DNA of 64,000 bases from UBA10649 sp037130755. GTDB taxonomy: Bacteria; Actinomycetota; Actinomycetes; S36-B12. The notes under the pieces were generated by a model. That model was not told the origin of the DNA. It searched no databases and saw only the letters and a list, made by a program, of their open reading frames with translations. Positions 48,444-57,542 of this stretch are shown here, one piece after another. Positions within the stretch are counted from its first letter, which is position 1. Every line of letters begins with the position of its first letter. A program made the translations under genes and the position numbers. The stretch covers positions 16,999 to 80,998 of the forward strand of contig JBAXSI010000008.1 of the NCBI GenBank assembly GCA_037130755.1, written 5' to 3'.

Positions 48444-49483
48444 GCCATACGCCCCCTTCGCCGCTTCTCCCACGTGAAGATACCCAGCGCCGCGAGCCCG
48501 ACGAGCAGTTGCGGGAGGAACCACACCAGGCGCCAGATCAGGTCGGTGGCGATCGCCGTCGTCGAGGACACCCCGAACCGTGTGAGCAGCAGGACGAGGA
48601 CGGCATCGACCGTGCCGAGCCCACCGGGAGTGATCGGGAAGCTGGTGAGCAGGAGGGCGATGGAGTAGGCGGCGAACACCTCGATCCAGTTCACTGAGTC
48701 GGGGAAGGCGCCGAGCCCGGCCAGTGCGGCGAGCAGCACGAAGTAGGGGGCGAGCTGCGCCAGGACGTTCGTCGCGGTCAGCATCGGCCAGCGATGTGCG
48801 ACCATCGCGCTGGCCTCCTTGTTGAAGCCGACGAGCGATGCCGTGACATCGGGCGCCTGTCGATGGATGACGCCCCAGATCCGGTTAGCCGGCCTTTGCA
48901 GCCACGTGCCAAGTCGACGTGCCGAGTCGGGGCTGCGCAGCACGGCTGCGATAGCGATCACCGACACGATCACGACGATCAGGCCGATTACTGCCGCCGT
49001 CGTGTAGCCCGCCGCGGATCGTCCGGTGATCACGAGCAGTCCGACGGCGAGTGCGGGTGTGCCCAGGACCATCAGGTAGGTCCACACCGCATCGGCGGAG
49101 ACTGCGGCCGCGGCAGATGCCGCGCTCACTCCGTAGAACGACAGGATCGAGTACTGCGTGCCGACGGCGACCGCGCCACCGCCCGGGATGACATTGCTGA
49201 TCATGAAGCCCACTTGACGATCCACAAACGCATGCCAATAGCGCATGCCCGGGATCGCTGCGATGGCCGTCAACGGGTAGACCGCGATGTTCAGGATGCC
49301 CGTCGCGACGAGGACCACGATCCACGCCGTCGGTATCGACTGCAACTGCTCGATCGCCTTCTCATACGTGCCCAGTTGCGGAAACAGGAAGGCGAACACG
49401 GCGATCATGACGACGAGGCCGACGACGAGGGAGATTACAGTCGCTTTGCGGCTTCTCCGTCGCTCGACGGGGAGGGTCGTCAT
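48440..49483 (-). CDS. Lysylphosphatidylglycerol synthase TM-region (UPF0104) flippase-like protein
   Basis: The 347-residue protein has eight helices and LPG-synthase-TM signatures: MISNVIPGGGAVAVGTQYSIL, LVGFNKEASAMVAHRWPM and LLTSFPITPGGLGTVDAVLVLL. The catalytic cytosolic domain of MprF is absent, so it may flip or bind a lipid. TACGCT at 49495-49490 (minus) lies six bases before the ATG. It is translationally coupled to the histidine phosphatase. Confidence 0.85.
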   Translation of the reverse strand: MTTLPVERRRSRKATVISLVVGLVVMIAVFAFLFPQLGTYEKAIEQLQSIPTAWIVVLVATGILNIAVYPLTAIAAIPGMRYWHAFVDRQVGFMISNVIPGGGAVAVGTQYSILSFYGVSAASAAAAVSADAVWTYLMVLGTPALAVGLLVITGRSAAGYTTAAVIGLIVVIVSVIAIAAVLRSPDSARRLGTWLQRPANRIWGVIHRQAPDVTASLVGFNKEASAMVAHRWPMLTATNVLAQLAPYFVLLAALAGLGAFPDSVNWIEVFAAYSIALLLTSFPITPGGLGTVDAVLVLLLTRFGVSSTTAIATDLIWRLVWFLPQLLVGLAALGIFTWEKRRRGRMA

Positions 49484-49524
49484 GCGTTCAGCGTAGGGAC
49501 GCGATGCCGTCGTTCCTCGGCAAT

Positions 49525-49553
49525 TTCACGATTGACGGTTGCATCCGTACACT
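49525..49553 (+). promoter_or_regulatory. Candidate promoter of DEAD-box helicase
   Basis: TTCACG (49525-49530), a 17-bp spacer and TACACT (49548-49553) predict a start near 49560 and a leader of about 120 bases. It is inside the 196-bp divergent gap with the flippase-like gene. Confidence 0.45.
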
Positions 49554-49559
49554 CGTGGT

Positions 49560-49679
49560 ATTGCTACGCCGTAGCGATGTCAGGCGCACTTGCGCCGCTT
49601 GCGAGTCTTGCTCCCTTTCGTGGCCGAACCCGGGTCGTGCATTCAAGACGCGCCAGTCGTCACGAAATGGATTGCTTTC
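49560..49679 (+). promoter_or_regulatory. Structured 5' leader of the DEAD-box helicase
   Basis: The leader has at least two hairpins: GCTAC-GCC-GTAGC (49562-49574) and GGCGC-ACTT-GCGCC (49581-49594), then a GC-rich run with TCTTGCTCCCTTTCGTGG. Long structured leaders are usual in cold-induced helicase mRNAs. No known RNA family is claimed. Confidence 0.45.
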
Positions 49680-50969
49680 ATGTCTGCTGTGCCCAGTTTC
49701 ACCGACCTTGGCGTGTCCAAGGAACTCATCGCTGCCCTCAAGCGCGGCGGAATCGACTCTCCCTTCCCGATCCAGGCGGCCACGCTGCCTGACGCCATCG
49801 CCGGCCGAGACATCCTCGGCCGCGGCCAGACCGGCTCGGGCAAGACCCTTGCCTTCGGCCTCGCCTTGATGATGCGACTGACGGGTCGGCGTGCGCAGCC
49901 CAAGCGACCCCTCGGACTGGTCCTCGTGCCCACCCGCGAGCTCGCCATGCAGGTGAGCGACGCGCTCACGCCGCTGGCGCACTCGGTTGGGCTCAGTGTG
50001 CGGCTGATCGCCGGCGGTATGCCGTACTCCAAGCAGATCCGCAGCCTGGAACGAGGAGTGACGGTCCTCGTCGCCACGCCGGGACGACTCGTCGACCTGG
50101 TGAATCGCGGCGAGGTCGACCTCTCCGAGATCTCGATCACTGTGCTCGATGAAGCCGACCAGATGGCCGACATGGGCTTCATGCCGATTGTGCGCGAGAT
50201 CCTCGACATGACCAAGCCGCGCGGCCAGCGCCTGCTGTTCAGCGCCACGCTTGACGGTGACGTCGACGCCCTAGTCCGCGCGTACCTGCGCAACGCCGCG
50301 ACGCACTCACTTGATCCGGTCAACGCGCAGGTCTCGACGATGGACCATCACGTGCTCCTCGTGCACCCGGCCGACAAGGACATCGTCACCGCGCAGATCG
50401 CCGCGCGCGACGGTCGCACCATCTTCTTCATGCGCACCCAGGCGGGCGTTGATCGCCTGGCCGGCCAGTTGGCCGCACAGGGTGTGCCCGTTGGCGCACT
50501 GCATGGCGGCAAGTCGCAGGCCGTTCGCACGCGCACGCTCGACGCCTTCCGCAAGGGCGAGACGCCCGCGCTCGTCGCTACCGATGTCGCTGCGCGCGGC
50601 ATCCATGTCGACGGCATCAGCCTTGTCGTACACGTGGACTCCCCGACCGATCCCAAGGACTACCTGCACCGCGCCGGTCGCACCGCGCGGGCTGGCGAGT
50701 CCGGCACCGTCGTCACCCTCGCGTCGCCCAAGCAGCAGCGGATGGTCTCGTCCTTGACCAAGCGCGCCGGGGTCGATCCGTCAGTCGCCCGCGTGCGCCC
50801 TGGCGACCAGACGCTCAGCGAGGTCACGGGTGCCCGGCAGCCTTCAGGCGTGCCGTGGATCGCGCCGGTCTCCAAGGCAGAGCGCACCGCGCCGTGGCGT
50901 GGTCCGCGTCCGTCGGGCAACGGCCGGCCGCGCAAGCCCAGCGGCCCGCGTCGTCATCAGGGTCGCTAG
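49680..50969 (+). CDS. DEAD-box ATP-dependent RNA helicase
   Basis: The 429-residue RhlE-type helicase has the Q motif FPIQAATLPDAIAG, motif I GRGQTGSGKT, Ia PTRELAMQ, II VLDEADQM, III FSATLDGD, IV-VI to HRAGRTARAG, and a basic Pro/Arg/Gly tail. It unwinds structured RNA in ribosome biogenesis, decay or cold adaptation. The ATG at 49680 begins MSAVPSFTDLGVSKEL, and no strong SD is present. The leader upstream is structured. Confidence 0.92.
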   Translation: MSAVPSFTDLGVSKELIAALKRGGIDSPFPIQAATLPDAIAGRDILGRGQTGSGKTLAFGLALMMRLTGRRAQPKRPLGLVLVPTRELAMQVSDALTPLAHSVGLSVRLIAGGMPYSKQIRSLERGVTVLVATPGRLVDLVNRGEVDLSEISITVLDEADQMADMGFMPIVREILDMTKPRGQRLLFSATLDGDVDALVRAYLRNAATHSLDPVNAQVSTMDHHVLLVHPADKDIVTAQIAARDGRTIFFMRTQAGVDRLAGQLAAQGVPVGALHGGKSQAVRTRTLDAFRKGETPALVATDVAARGIHVDGISLVVHVDSPTDPKDYLHRAGRTARAGESGTVVTLASPKQQRMVSSLTKRAGVDPSVARVRPGDQTLSEVTGARQPSGVPWIAPVSKAERTAPWRGPRPSGNGRPRKPSGPRRHQGR

Positions 50970-51020
50970 TCCGGTCGGAATGGTGATCAACCAGGCGGAT
51001 CTCACGGTCAAGGTGAGTCG

Positions 51021-51731
51021 CTAGGCCTCGCCCTCGGGGAACTCGTCGTCGTCGACCGTGAGCTCAGGCGTCTGCGTGCGACCAACACGGCCGGCGAATC
51101 GCAGGCCGTAGCCGACGGCCGGGCCGATCAGCAGCGCGAAAAGCACCGTCCCGATTCCGACGGTTCCGCCGAGCAGCCAGCCCAGGACCAGCACGACTGC
51201 CTCAATCGCCAGGCGCACGGTGCTGATCGGCCAGCCGAACTTCACGTGAAGTCCGGTCATCCAGCCGTCGCGTGGACCGGGACCGAGGTTGGCGGTCAGG
51301 TAGAGGCCGCTGCCGATTCCGATCAGGGTGATGCCGATGAAGACGAACAGCAGTCGTACGACGACGTTCTGCGGTTCGGGTAGCACCTGGACAATCACCT
51401 GGAGCGCGGTCGCGATGATGACGGCGTTGGCGATGGTGCCCAGCCCCGGTCGTTCGCGCAGGGGGATCCACAGCAGCAGGACCAGAGCGCTCACCACGAA
51501 GGTCGCGAGGCCGATCGGGATCGCCAGCCGCACGCTGAGGCCTTGGGCGAGGACGGTCCACGGGCTGACGCCGAGCGAGGACGCGACGAGGAAGGCCTCG
51601 CCGGTACCGAAGAGCCACTGGCCGATCGCCAGGATCGCGAACGAGGATGGCCGTGCACGCCACCGCGATTCGGAGCGCCACCACGTGACCGGCACAGTCC
51701 GCGACGGTCGTAGGAACGACAGGCCGGTCAC
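51021..51731 (-). CDS. YczE/YitT-like membrane protein
   Basis: The 236-residue protein has five helices and family signatures LAIGQWLFGTGEAFLVASSLGVSPWTVLAQG (split: LAIGQWLFGTGEAF and LGVSPWTVLAQG), GIGSGLYLTANLGPGPRDGWM and LGWLLGGTVGIGTVLFAL. The family is uncharacterised. GTG 51731 has CACACT seven bases upstream and a weak SD. It follows the YdeI-like gene by 34 bp on the same strand. Confidence 0.8.
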   Translation of the reverse strand: MTGLSFLRPSRTVPVTWWRSESRWRARPSSFAILAIGQWLFGTGEAFLVASSLGVSPWTVLAQGLSVRLAIPIGLATFVVSALVLLLWIPLRERPGLGTIANAVIIATALQVIVQVLPEPQNVVVRLLFVFIGITLIGIGSGLYLTANLGPGPRDGWMTGLHVKFGWPISTVRLAIEAVVLVLGWLLGGTVGIGTVLFALLIGPAVGYGLRFAGRVGRTQTPELTVDDDEFPEGEA

Positions 51732-51765
51732 CGGCGGCAGTGTGTCGTAACGACCTGCGCGCTCA

Positions 51766-52266
51766 TCACGCCGACAGCGGTCGCCGCGTGCTGCCCTTGA
51801 TCCGTTCGGCGGCGGCAACGGCGCGCCGTGCTCGGGTCTGGGGCAGTGTCGCCTCCGCGACCCACCGTGAGTACTCGCGGCGATGCGACGGGGCCAGCAA
51901 CTCGAACGCGTCTCGCGCGTCGAGGTCGGCCCGCAGCGCGGCCGACAGTTCGAGGGGCAGGTCGACGGCCGGCACGGAGTCATCCTTCTTGACGTGGACG
52001 TGCACCGACTGCCCTACCTCGAGCCCGGCGGCAGCGCGGACCGCGGCGCTCACGACGACGCGGTACTCCCCGCCGTAGACCTGGGTGGTCGTGCGCCAGC
52101 TGTGCCCGTTGATGGTGATCCGGACGGGGCACCGGGCGCGCCCGAAGAGGGCCTTGGGGTCGAAAGGGAGGGTCAGATATGTGCGGTTACCGGCTTCTGA
52201 GGGCCCCCGGAGGGCCGCCTCGAAGTCCACGGCCTCAGTCACGCGGGCAAGTCTGGCTCGAAACAT
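51766..52266 (-). CDS. DUF1905/YdeI family protein
   Basis: The 166-residue protein has a DUF1905 beta-barrel-like domain (LTLPFDPKALFGRARCPVRITINGH, split: LTLPFDPKALFG and RARCPVRITINGH) with VYGGEYRVVVSAAVRAAAG, and a C-terminal YdeI/OmpD-associated tail (SHRREYSRWVAEATLPQTRARRA, split: SHRREYSRWVAEA and TLPQTRARRA). The function is not established; the fold recalls bacteriocin-protection proteins. The ATG at 52266 lies in a short divergent region with the cupin gene. Confidence 0.8.
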   Translation of the reverse strand: MFRARLARVTEAVDFEAALRGPSEAGNRTYLTLPFDPKALFGRARCPVRITINGHSWRTTTQVYGGEYRVVVSAAVRAAAGLEVGQSVHVHVKKDDSVPAVDLPLELSAALRADLDARDAFELLAPSHRREYSRWVAEATLPQTRARRAVAAAERIKGSTRRPLSA

Positions 52267-52303
52267 GATGCTGTGCAGGCAATCTGGGGTTTATGGTGAG
52301 GAT

Positions 52304-52795
52304 GTGACGACCTCGACCGTCGGGCGATGGGTGGGCACGGCGGGCGTGGCGCTGGTCGCGCTGGCCCTGCTGACGGCCTGCGGTGGCGGCTCGTCGGATG
52401 CCGCGTCCTCGTCCTCGTCGGTGGCTCCATCCTCGACGGCCGGCGCGAACACGCAGTCGCTTCTGACCAAGCAGCAGCTCACGGTCCTCGACCAGCCGAT
52501 CACCTACCCGGCGAAGAAGCCGGCCCAGGTGAGCAGCGAGATCATCTCGCTGGAGCCGGGGCAGGAGACCGGCTGGCAGAAGCACAAGGCGCCCATGTTC
52601 GCCTATGTGCTGGAGGGCACCCTGACCGTCGAGTACGACGCCGGCGTGGTCAAGGAGTTCCCCGCGGGCACCGCTTTGATGGATGCGCAGAACGTCTGGC
52701 ACAACGGCACCAACAAGGGCGACAGCCCGGTGCGCGTCCTCGTGGTCAACATGGGTGCCAAGGGTGTGAAGAACACCATCGAGCGGACGCCCTGA
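52304..52795 (+). CDS. Cupin-domain lipoprotein
   Basis: The 163-residue protein has a lipobox LTACGG with Cys26, a Ser/Ala-rich linker and a single cupin barrel (QKHKAPMFAYVLEGTLTVEYD, split: QKHKAPMFAY and VLEGTLTVEYD; PAGTALMDAQNVWHNG). Metal ligands His/Glu/His are present. TATGGT (52292-52297) lies six bases before GTG 52304, supporting a leaderless mRNA. It acts outside the membrane; ligand unknown. Confidence 0.82.
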   Translation: MTTSTVGRWVGTAGVALVALALLTACGGGSSDAASSSSSVAPSSTAGANTQSLLTKQQLTVLDQPITYPAKKPAQVSSEIISLEPGQETGWQKHKAPMFAYVLEGTLTVEYDAGVVKEFPAGTALMDAQNVWHNGTNKGDSPVRVLVVNMGAKGVKNTIERTP

Positions 52796-52855
52796 GGCTC
52801 ACGAGCATCCGACGCCTCGGGCGCGGTGCTGTCGCGTTGCCCTAGAGTCGGTCAG

Positions 52856-54067
52856 GTGCTGAACGTCGACGAGTACCTCGCCGGAGTGCTGGACGGAATC
52901 TCCGCTCTTGCGCCGATCGAGCTCCCGCTGTCCGCCGTTCACGGCTGCGTGCTCGCCACCGACGTCGAGGCCCCTTGGCCGCTCCCGTCCTTCGACAACT
53001 CCTCGATGGACGGGTACGCCGTCTTCGCCGCGGACCTGGCCTGGGCGAACGAAGGCAATCCGATCGAGCTGACCGTCATCGACGACGTCCCGGCCGGCTA
53101 CCGGTCCACTGAGGTGGTGACGCCCGGTCACGCCATCCGCATCATGACCGGCGCGCCGATGCCGGAGGGTGCCGACGCGGTCGTGCCGGTCGAGCGAACC
53201 GACGGCGGCACTTCGCTGGTGTCTGTCTCCGGGTCGGTCGAGACGGGCGCCTACATCCGGCGGGCGGGCGAGGACGTCCTCAGCGGCGATCGGGTGCTCA
53301 GCAGGGGCACGGTCATTGGCTCACGCCAGGTGGCGATCCTTGCCGCGGTGGGGTGCGGCCTGGTGTTCGTCCATCCCCGCCCGCGCGTGGCGGTGATCTC
53401 CAGCGGTTCGGAGCTGGTCGAGCCGGGCATGCCCCTTCGTCACGGTCTGATCAGCGACAGCAACAGCTACATGCTCGTCGCCGCAGCGCAGGAGGCCGGA
53501 GCCGATGCGTACCGGGTCGGGCCCATCGTCGATGACGAGGACCGGTTCATGGCCACCGTCGAGGACCAACTGCACCGCTGCGACCTGATCCTCACCAGCG
53601 GCGGCGTCAGCATGGGCGCGTACGACACGGTCAAGGCCGTCCTCAGCCAACTGGGCACGGTGGAGTTCATGAAGGTCGCGATGAACCCGGGCATGCCCCA
53701 GGGGCACGGGTTCGTCGGCGACGAGCACATCCCCATCGTGACCCTGCCGGGCAACCCCGTCAGCAGCTATATCTCGTTCGAGAACTTCGTGCGTCCGGCC
53801 ATCCGGTGCATGCGCGGGCTCTCCGACCTCTTCCGCCCACGCTTCGACGCGGTGTGCGCCGAGCCGCTCAACTCCCCGGCCGGCAAGCGGCAGTTCGCTC
53901 GCGCTCGATTCCTTCCGAACGGGATGGTCGTGCCCACCGGCACGGGACAGGGCTCCCACGTGATGGGCGGACTGGCCCTCGCCGACGCGCTGATCGTCAT
54001 CCCCGAGGACGTCACCCACGTGATACCCGGCCAGTTGGTGTCCGTCATGGACCTGCGCCAGGAGTGA
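52856..54067 (+). CDS. moeA: Molybdopterin molybdotransferase MoeA
   Basis: The 403-residue protein has the MoeA hallmarks FDNSSMDGYAV, IMTGAPMPEGADAVVPVE, VISSGSELVEPG, LTSGGVSMGAYD and LPGNPVSSY. It inserts molybdenum into molybdopterin for Moco. GTG 52856 has TAGAGT (52843-52848) seven bases upstream. No other Moco gene is adjacent, so it may be a second copy. The stop is followed by a 131-bp gap with an inverted repeat. Confidence 0.92.
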   Translation: MLNVDEYLAGVLDGISALAPIELPLSAVHGCVLATDVEAPWPLPSFDNSSMDGYAVFAADLAWANEGNPIELTVIDDVPAGYRSTEVVTPGHAIRIMTGAPMPEGADAVVPVERTDGGTSLVSVSGSVETGAYIRRAGEDVLSGDRVLSRGTVIGSRQVAILAAVGCGLVFVHPRPRVAVISSGSELVEPGMPLRHGLISDSNSYMLVAAAQEAGADAYRVGPIVDDEDRFMATVEDQLHRCDLILTSGGVSMGAYDTVKAVLSQLGTVEFMKVAMNPGMPQGHGFVGDEHIPIVTLPGNPVSSYISFENFVRPAIRCMRGLSDLFRPRFDAVCAEPLNSPAGKRQFARARFLPNGMVVPTGTGQGSHVMGGLALADALIVIPEDVTHVIPGQLVSVMDLRQE

Positions 54068-54096
54068 CCGCGGTCGACTCCAGAGGACAAACCCGA

Positions 54097-54130
54097 TTAG
54101 ATGGTCGCTGTTCGTTTCAAATCCATCTAA
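54097..54130. promoter_or_regulatory. Inverted repeat upstream of pit
   Basis: TTAGATGG (54097-54104) and CCATCTAA (54123-54130) form a perfect 8-bp inverted repeat 18 bases apart, in the moeA-pit gap. It could be the moeA terminator or a pit control element. Confidence 0.45.
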
Positions 54131-54198
54131 GTCGGCCCACGCCGTGGACACCGGCGTCCTGGGGCGAACGCAGGCCTGGCTGATCGGAAGAGGGACCC

Positions 54199-55380
54199 GT
54201 GGACGTCCTGCTCGTCAGCGTCGTCGCGATCATCGCCCTGGCACTGGTCTTCGACTTCACCAACGGCTTCCACGATGCCGCGAACTCGGTTGCCACCGTC
54301 GTGGCGACAAGAGCGCTGCCGGCCAAGTGGGCCCCCGCCTTCTCCGCCTTCTTCAACTTCCTCGCCTACTTCGTGGTGGGCACGGCCGTGGCCAATACCG
54401 TCGCGAAGACCGTCAAGAGCGAGTACGGCGGCGTTGCCCTCGTGTTCGCCGCCCTCTTCGCGGCGATCGCCTGGAACTACGTGACATGGCGGTTCGGCAT
54501 GCCGTCGTCCTCCAGCCACGCCATCATCGGCGGCCTGGTCGGTGCCGGGTTGGCAGCTGGTGGCCTCGAAGCCATCGACTGGTCCAGCGTGCAGAAGGCA
54601 GCGCTCGGCATCGTGCTCTCGCCGGCTGTCGCCTTCTGTGTCGCGTTTGTCGCCATGTACCTGGTCATCGGCGTGCAGAAGGCCTTCAAGTGGCACGACG
54701 ACCACCCGGTGTTCAAGGGCGTTCAATTGGTGTCCGCCGGCGCGGTGTCGTTCGGTCATGGTGCCAACGACGCGCAGAAGACCATGGGCGTCATCGCCGC
54801 GCTTCTCCTGAGTGCCGGCTACACGCACATCGGGGCCGACGGCAAGACCGTCGAGGTGCCGGAATGGGCTGCACTGTCCGCCTACACCGCGATCGCGCTC
54901 GGCACCCTCTGGGGCGGCTGGAAGATCATCGAGACGATGGGCCTGAAGCTCACCACCTTGCATGCGTCCTCCGGAACCGCGGCGAACATCGGCGCCACCA
55001 CCGCGATCTTCGGAGCTACCGCGGTCGGCATGCCCATCTCGACCACCCACGCGGCCGCGTCCTCGATCGTGGGGGCAGGCGTCGGCTCCGGCAAGGGTGC
55101 CAACTGGCGGGTCGTGGGGGAGATGGTGATCGCTTGGGTCGTCACGATCCCGGCGGCCGCCACGGTCGCCTTCCTCATGTACCACCTGACGCAACTGCCT
55201 ACCGTTCTCGCGTGGGTGACCGTCACGGTCATCGTGGCCGCCTTCGCTGCCTGGGCCATCTGGGCAATGATGCACACGATCCATGCCAAGGACGTCGAGG
55301 CCGAGATCCCGGTCGAGGAGATATTGGCCGAGCCACTGCCGGGTCACCCCAGGCTCGAGGGTCACGGCCCCGTCGACTGA
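54199..55380 (+). CDS. pit: Low-affinity inorganic phosphate transporter (PiT)
   Basis: The 393-residue protein has about ten helices and the PiT signatures ALVFDFTNGFHDAANSVATVV (split: ALVFDFTNGFHDAA, NSVATVV), MPSSSSHAIIGGLVGAG, SFGHGANDAQKTMGVIA and GMPISTTHAAASSIVGAG. It imports phosphate with protons or metal. GTG 54199 has AGAGGG upstream. No DUF47/PhoU-like gene is adjacent. It is followed by the Pho-box and pst genes on the same strand. Confidence 0.92.
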   Translation: MDVLLVSVVAIIALALVFDFTNGFHDAANSVATVVATRALPAKWAPAFSAFFNFLAYFVVGTAVANTVAKTVKSEYGGVALVFAALFAAIAWNYVTWRFGMPSSSSHAIIGGLVGAGLAAGGLEAIDWSSVQKAALGIVLSPAVAFCVAFVAMYLVIGVQKAFKWHDDHPVFKGVQLVSAGAVSFGHGANDAQKTMGVIAALLLSAGYTHIGADGKTVEVPEWAALSAYTAIALGTLWGGWKIIETMGLKLTTLHASSGTAANIGATTAIFGATAVGMPISTTHAAASSIVGAGVGSGKGANWRVVGEMVIAWVVTIPAAATVAFLMYHLTQLPTVLAWVTVTVIVAAFAAWAIWAMMHTIHAKDVEAEIPVEEILAEPLPGHPRLEGHGPVD

Positions 55381-55406
55381 GGCAACCGGACACCCACCGG
55401 CCACCT

Positions 55407-55428
55407 GTTAACTTGTTGTTCATCTGCG
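55407..55428 (+). promoter_or_regulatory. Pho box (PhoP site) before pstC
   Basis: Two adjacent 11-bp units, GTTAACTTGTT (55407-55417) and GTTCATCTGCG (55418-55428), match the actinobacterial Pho-box consensus GKTCAYYYRSG, the second unit at all positions. Phosphate starvation induction of pstCAB is inferred. Confidence 0.6.
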
Positions 55429-55489
55429 GTTTGGTGCTGGTTCCCGTCGCCAGCATGCGTCGTCAACCCTGTGCCGGAAGACTCGGTCT

Positions 55490-56452
55490 ATGTCAGATGT
55501 TGAGGCGCCGGTCCTGCGCGACCTCCAGTCAGCCGCGACGTCCCACCGTGGTGACCGCATCTTCAACCGGACGATTGCCGCCGCCGCCTTCACCGCCCTG
55601 ATCGTCCTCGGTGGCATCACGATCTTCCTCGGGGCGCAGGCCATCCCAGTGCTGCAGCAGCAAGGCCTGGCCTTCCTGACCACGTCCGAGTGGAACCCGC
55701 CGGACTACGGCATCTGGGGCATGCTCTACGGCTCTGTTCTCCTCGCGATCATCGCCCTCGTGATCGCCGTCCCAGCCTCGCTGCTGCTTTCGGTCTTCAT
55801 GGTCTTCCTTGCGCCCAAGCCGCTTGCGACGGTGCTCACCAATCTCGTCGACCTGATGGCTGCCATCCCCAGCGTGATCATCGGCCTGTGGGCGTTCTAC
55901 GTCCTCGCCCCGGTGTCCGAGGGCTGGCAGCAGTTGATGAACCAGTACCTCGGCTGGATCCCGATCTTCCAGAACGACAGCGGCAACTTCAGCGGCACAC
56001 CGTTCACTGCTGGCTTCGTCCTCGCGATCATGATGATCCCGATCGTCACGTCGGTGACTCGGGAGGTGCTGGGTCGTACCCCGCCGGAGCTCATCAATGC
56101 TTCTGAGGCGTTGGGCTGCTCGCTGTGGAGCATGCTGCGGTACGTCGCCCTTCCCTACGGCCGTGGCGGCCTCGTGGGTGGCGTGATGCTCGGTCTCGGT
56201 CGCGCGCTCGGCGAGACCATCGCGGTGTTCTTCGTCTTGAAGATCGTCTTCGATCCGGTCAACTACTACAAGATCATCGAGTCCGGCGGTGGCTCGGTTG
56301 CCACGCTCATCGTGTCCAAGTTCGGTGAGGCGTCCGGCCCGTACGAGACGCAGTTGCTCCTCGCGGCCGGCTTCTTCCTGTTCATGATGACCCTCGTCGT
56401 CAACGTCATCGCGAACCTGATCGTCAACCGGACGGGACGGCTGCAGTCATGA
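55490..56452 (+). CDS. pstC: Phosphate ABC transporter permease PstC
   Basis: The 320-residue permease has six helices, an EAA loop (NASEALGCSLWSMLRYVALP) and IPSVIIGLWAF, typical of PstC. AAGACT lies six bases before the ATG. It overlaps pstA by 4 bp. The Pho box lies about 60-80 bp upstream. Confidence 0.92.
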   Translation: MSDVEAPVLRDLQSAATSHRGDRIFNRTIAAAAFTALIVLGGITIFLGAQAIPVLQQQGLAFLTTSEWNPPDYGIWGMLYGSVLLAIIALVIAVPASLLLSVFMVFLAPKPLATVLTNLVDLMAAIPSVIIGLWAFYVLAPVSEGWQQLMNQYLGWIPIFQNDSGNFSGTPFTAGFVLAIMMIPIVTSVTREVLGRTPPELINASEALGCSLWSMLRYVALPYGRGGLVGGVMLGLGRALGETIAVFFVLKIVFDPVNYYKIIESGGGSVATLIVSKFGEASGPYETQLLLAAGFFLFMMTLVVNVIANLIVNRTGRLQS

Positions 56453-57534
56453 GCTCCACGATCGTCTTCGACGCCGAGACCATTCCGGCGCTGACTGAGC
56501 AGAAGCCGCAGACCCCGTGGGGCCGGCGCACCGGCAAGTTCCGCCTTGTCGTGGTCCTGGCCATCGTCATCCCGGCCCTCATCGTCGGGTCCCTCTTCAT
56601 GTTCTCGACGCTTCCGGGTGCCGTCATCATGGTGGCGGTGTACTTCCCGCTCCAGATCATCGCCACTGTCCTCGCGGCGATCTCGGTGCGTGGCACGAAG
56701 TCGGCGGGCGATGCAGTGATCATCGTCAGTGCGATAGGGGCCACGATCTTCAGCGGCATCGTCCTGATTTCATTGCTCTGGTCGATCATCACCAAGGGCA
56801 TCCAGGCGATGAGTATGGCCTTCATCTTCCAGAACAACGAGTACATCAGTCCGAGTACCCCGCTGGGCTATGGCGGCATCGGGCATGCGGTGCTGGGAAC
56901 GGTCCTGATTGTCGGGATCTCCGCGCTCATCGCGGTCCCGCTCGGCGTCATGACGGCCTTGTACATCACCGAGGTCCGCGGTCGCGCCGTGCCGTACGTT
57001 CGCTTCTTCGTGCAGGCGATGAGCGGCGTGCCGTCAGTCGTGGCCGGCCTGTTCATCCTGACCGTCCTGATCCTCACGGGAGTGCTCAACAACAGTGCCT
57101 TCGCGGCCGGCCTCGCCTACTCGATCCTGATGCTTCCCACGGTCGCCCGTACCGCGGAGGAGGTCCTCAAGCTGGTGCCCGAGGAGCTGCGCACCGGCGC
57201 CCTGGCTCTGGGTTCCACCCGCGCCAGGGTCGCGCTGCGGGTCGTGGTCCCCGCGGCGAAGACCGGCATCATCACGGCCGCCATCCTCGGCGTCGCCCGT
57301 GTCGTCGGCGAGACGGCGCCCCTCCTGCTGACCGCGCTGAAGAACGACAAGACCGTGCTGAACCCGTTCTCAGAGCCGATCAGCGCCCTGCCCACCTACA
57401 TCTTCACCAACGTCGCCCAGCCGTATCCGGATGCCGTTCTGCGAGCATGGGGTGCTGCGCTTGCCCTCATGGTCATCGTCGCCGTCCTGTTCACCGTGAC
57501 GCGTGTCCTGTCTGCCAAGCGCCCCGGAAAGTAG
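56449..57534 (+). CDS. pstA: Phosphate ABC transporter permease PstA
   Basis: The 361-residue permease has eight or so helices, the GVPSVVAGLFIL block, an EAA loop (TGALALGSTRARVALRVVVP) and ARVVGETAPLLLTAL, all typical of PstA. The N-terminal part has two extra helices compared with short PstA versions. The ATG overlaps the pstC stop (ATGA). It is followed 8 bp later by pstB. Confidence 0.92.
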   Translation: MSSTIVFDAETIPALTEQKPQTPWGRRTGKFRLVVVLAIVIPALIVGSLFMFSTLPGAVIMVAVYFPLQIIATVLAAISVRGTKSAGDAVIIVSAIGATIFSGIVLISLLWSIITKGIQAMSMAFIFQNNEYISPSTPLGYGGIGHAVLGTVLIVGISALIAVPLGVMTALYITEVRGRAVPYVRFFVQAMSGVPSVVAGLFILTVLILTGVLNNSAFAAGLAYSILMLPTVARTAEEVLKLVPEELRTGALALGSTRARVALRVVVPAAKTGIITAAILGVARVVGETAPLLLTALKNDKTVLNPFSEPISALPTYIFTNVAQPYPDAVLRAWGAALALMVIVAVLFTVTRVLSAKRPGK

Positions 57535-57542
57535 GAGTCAAC

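Noticed and set aside
50970..51024. Short peptide frame after the helicase gene
   Set aside because: It is a frame-shifted tail of the helicase coding region with no independent start or SD.
54068..54198. Possible Pho box upstream of pit
   Set aside because: GTTCGTTTCAA is a poor match and no adjacent 11-bp unit exists.
54144..55601. A 485-residue open frame running through pit in another phase
   Set aside because: Composition is Arg/His-rich without family motifs, and pit in the other frame has complete PiT signatures.
56517..57540. Upstream extension of the pstB frame through pstA
   Set aside because: Only an open frame; pstB begins at 57543 with a good SD and pstA occupies the region.
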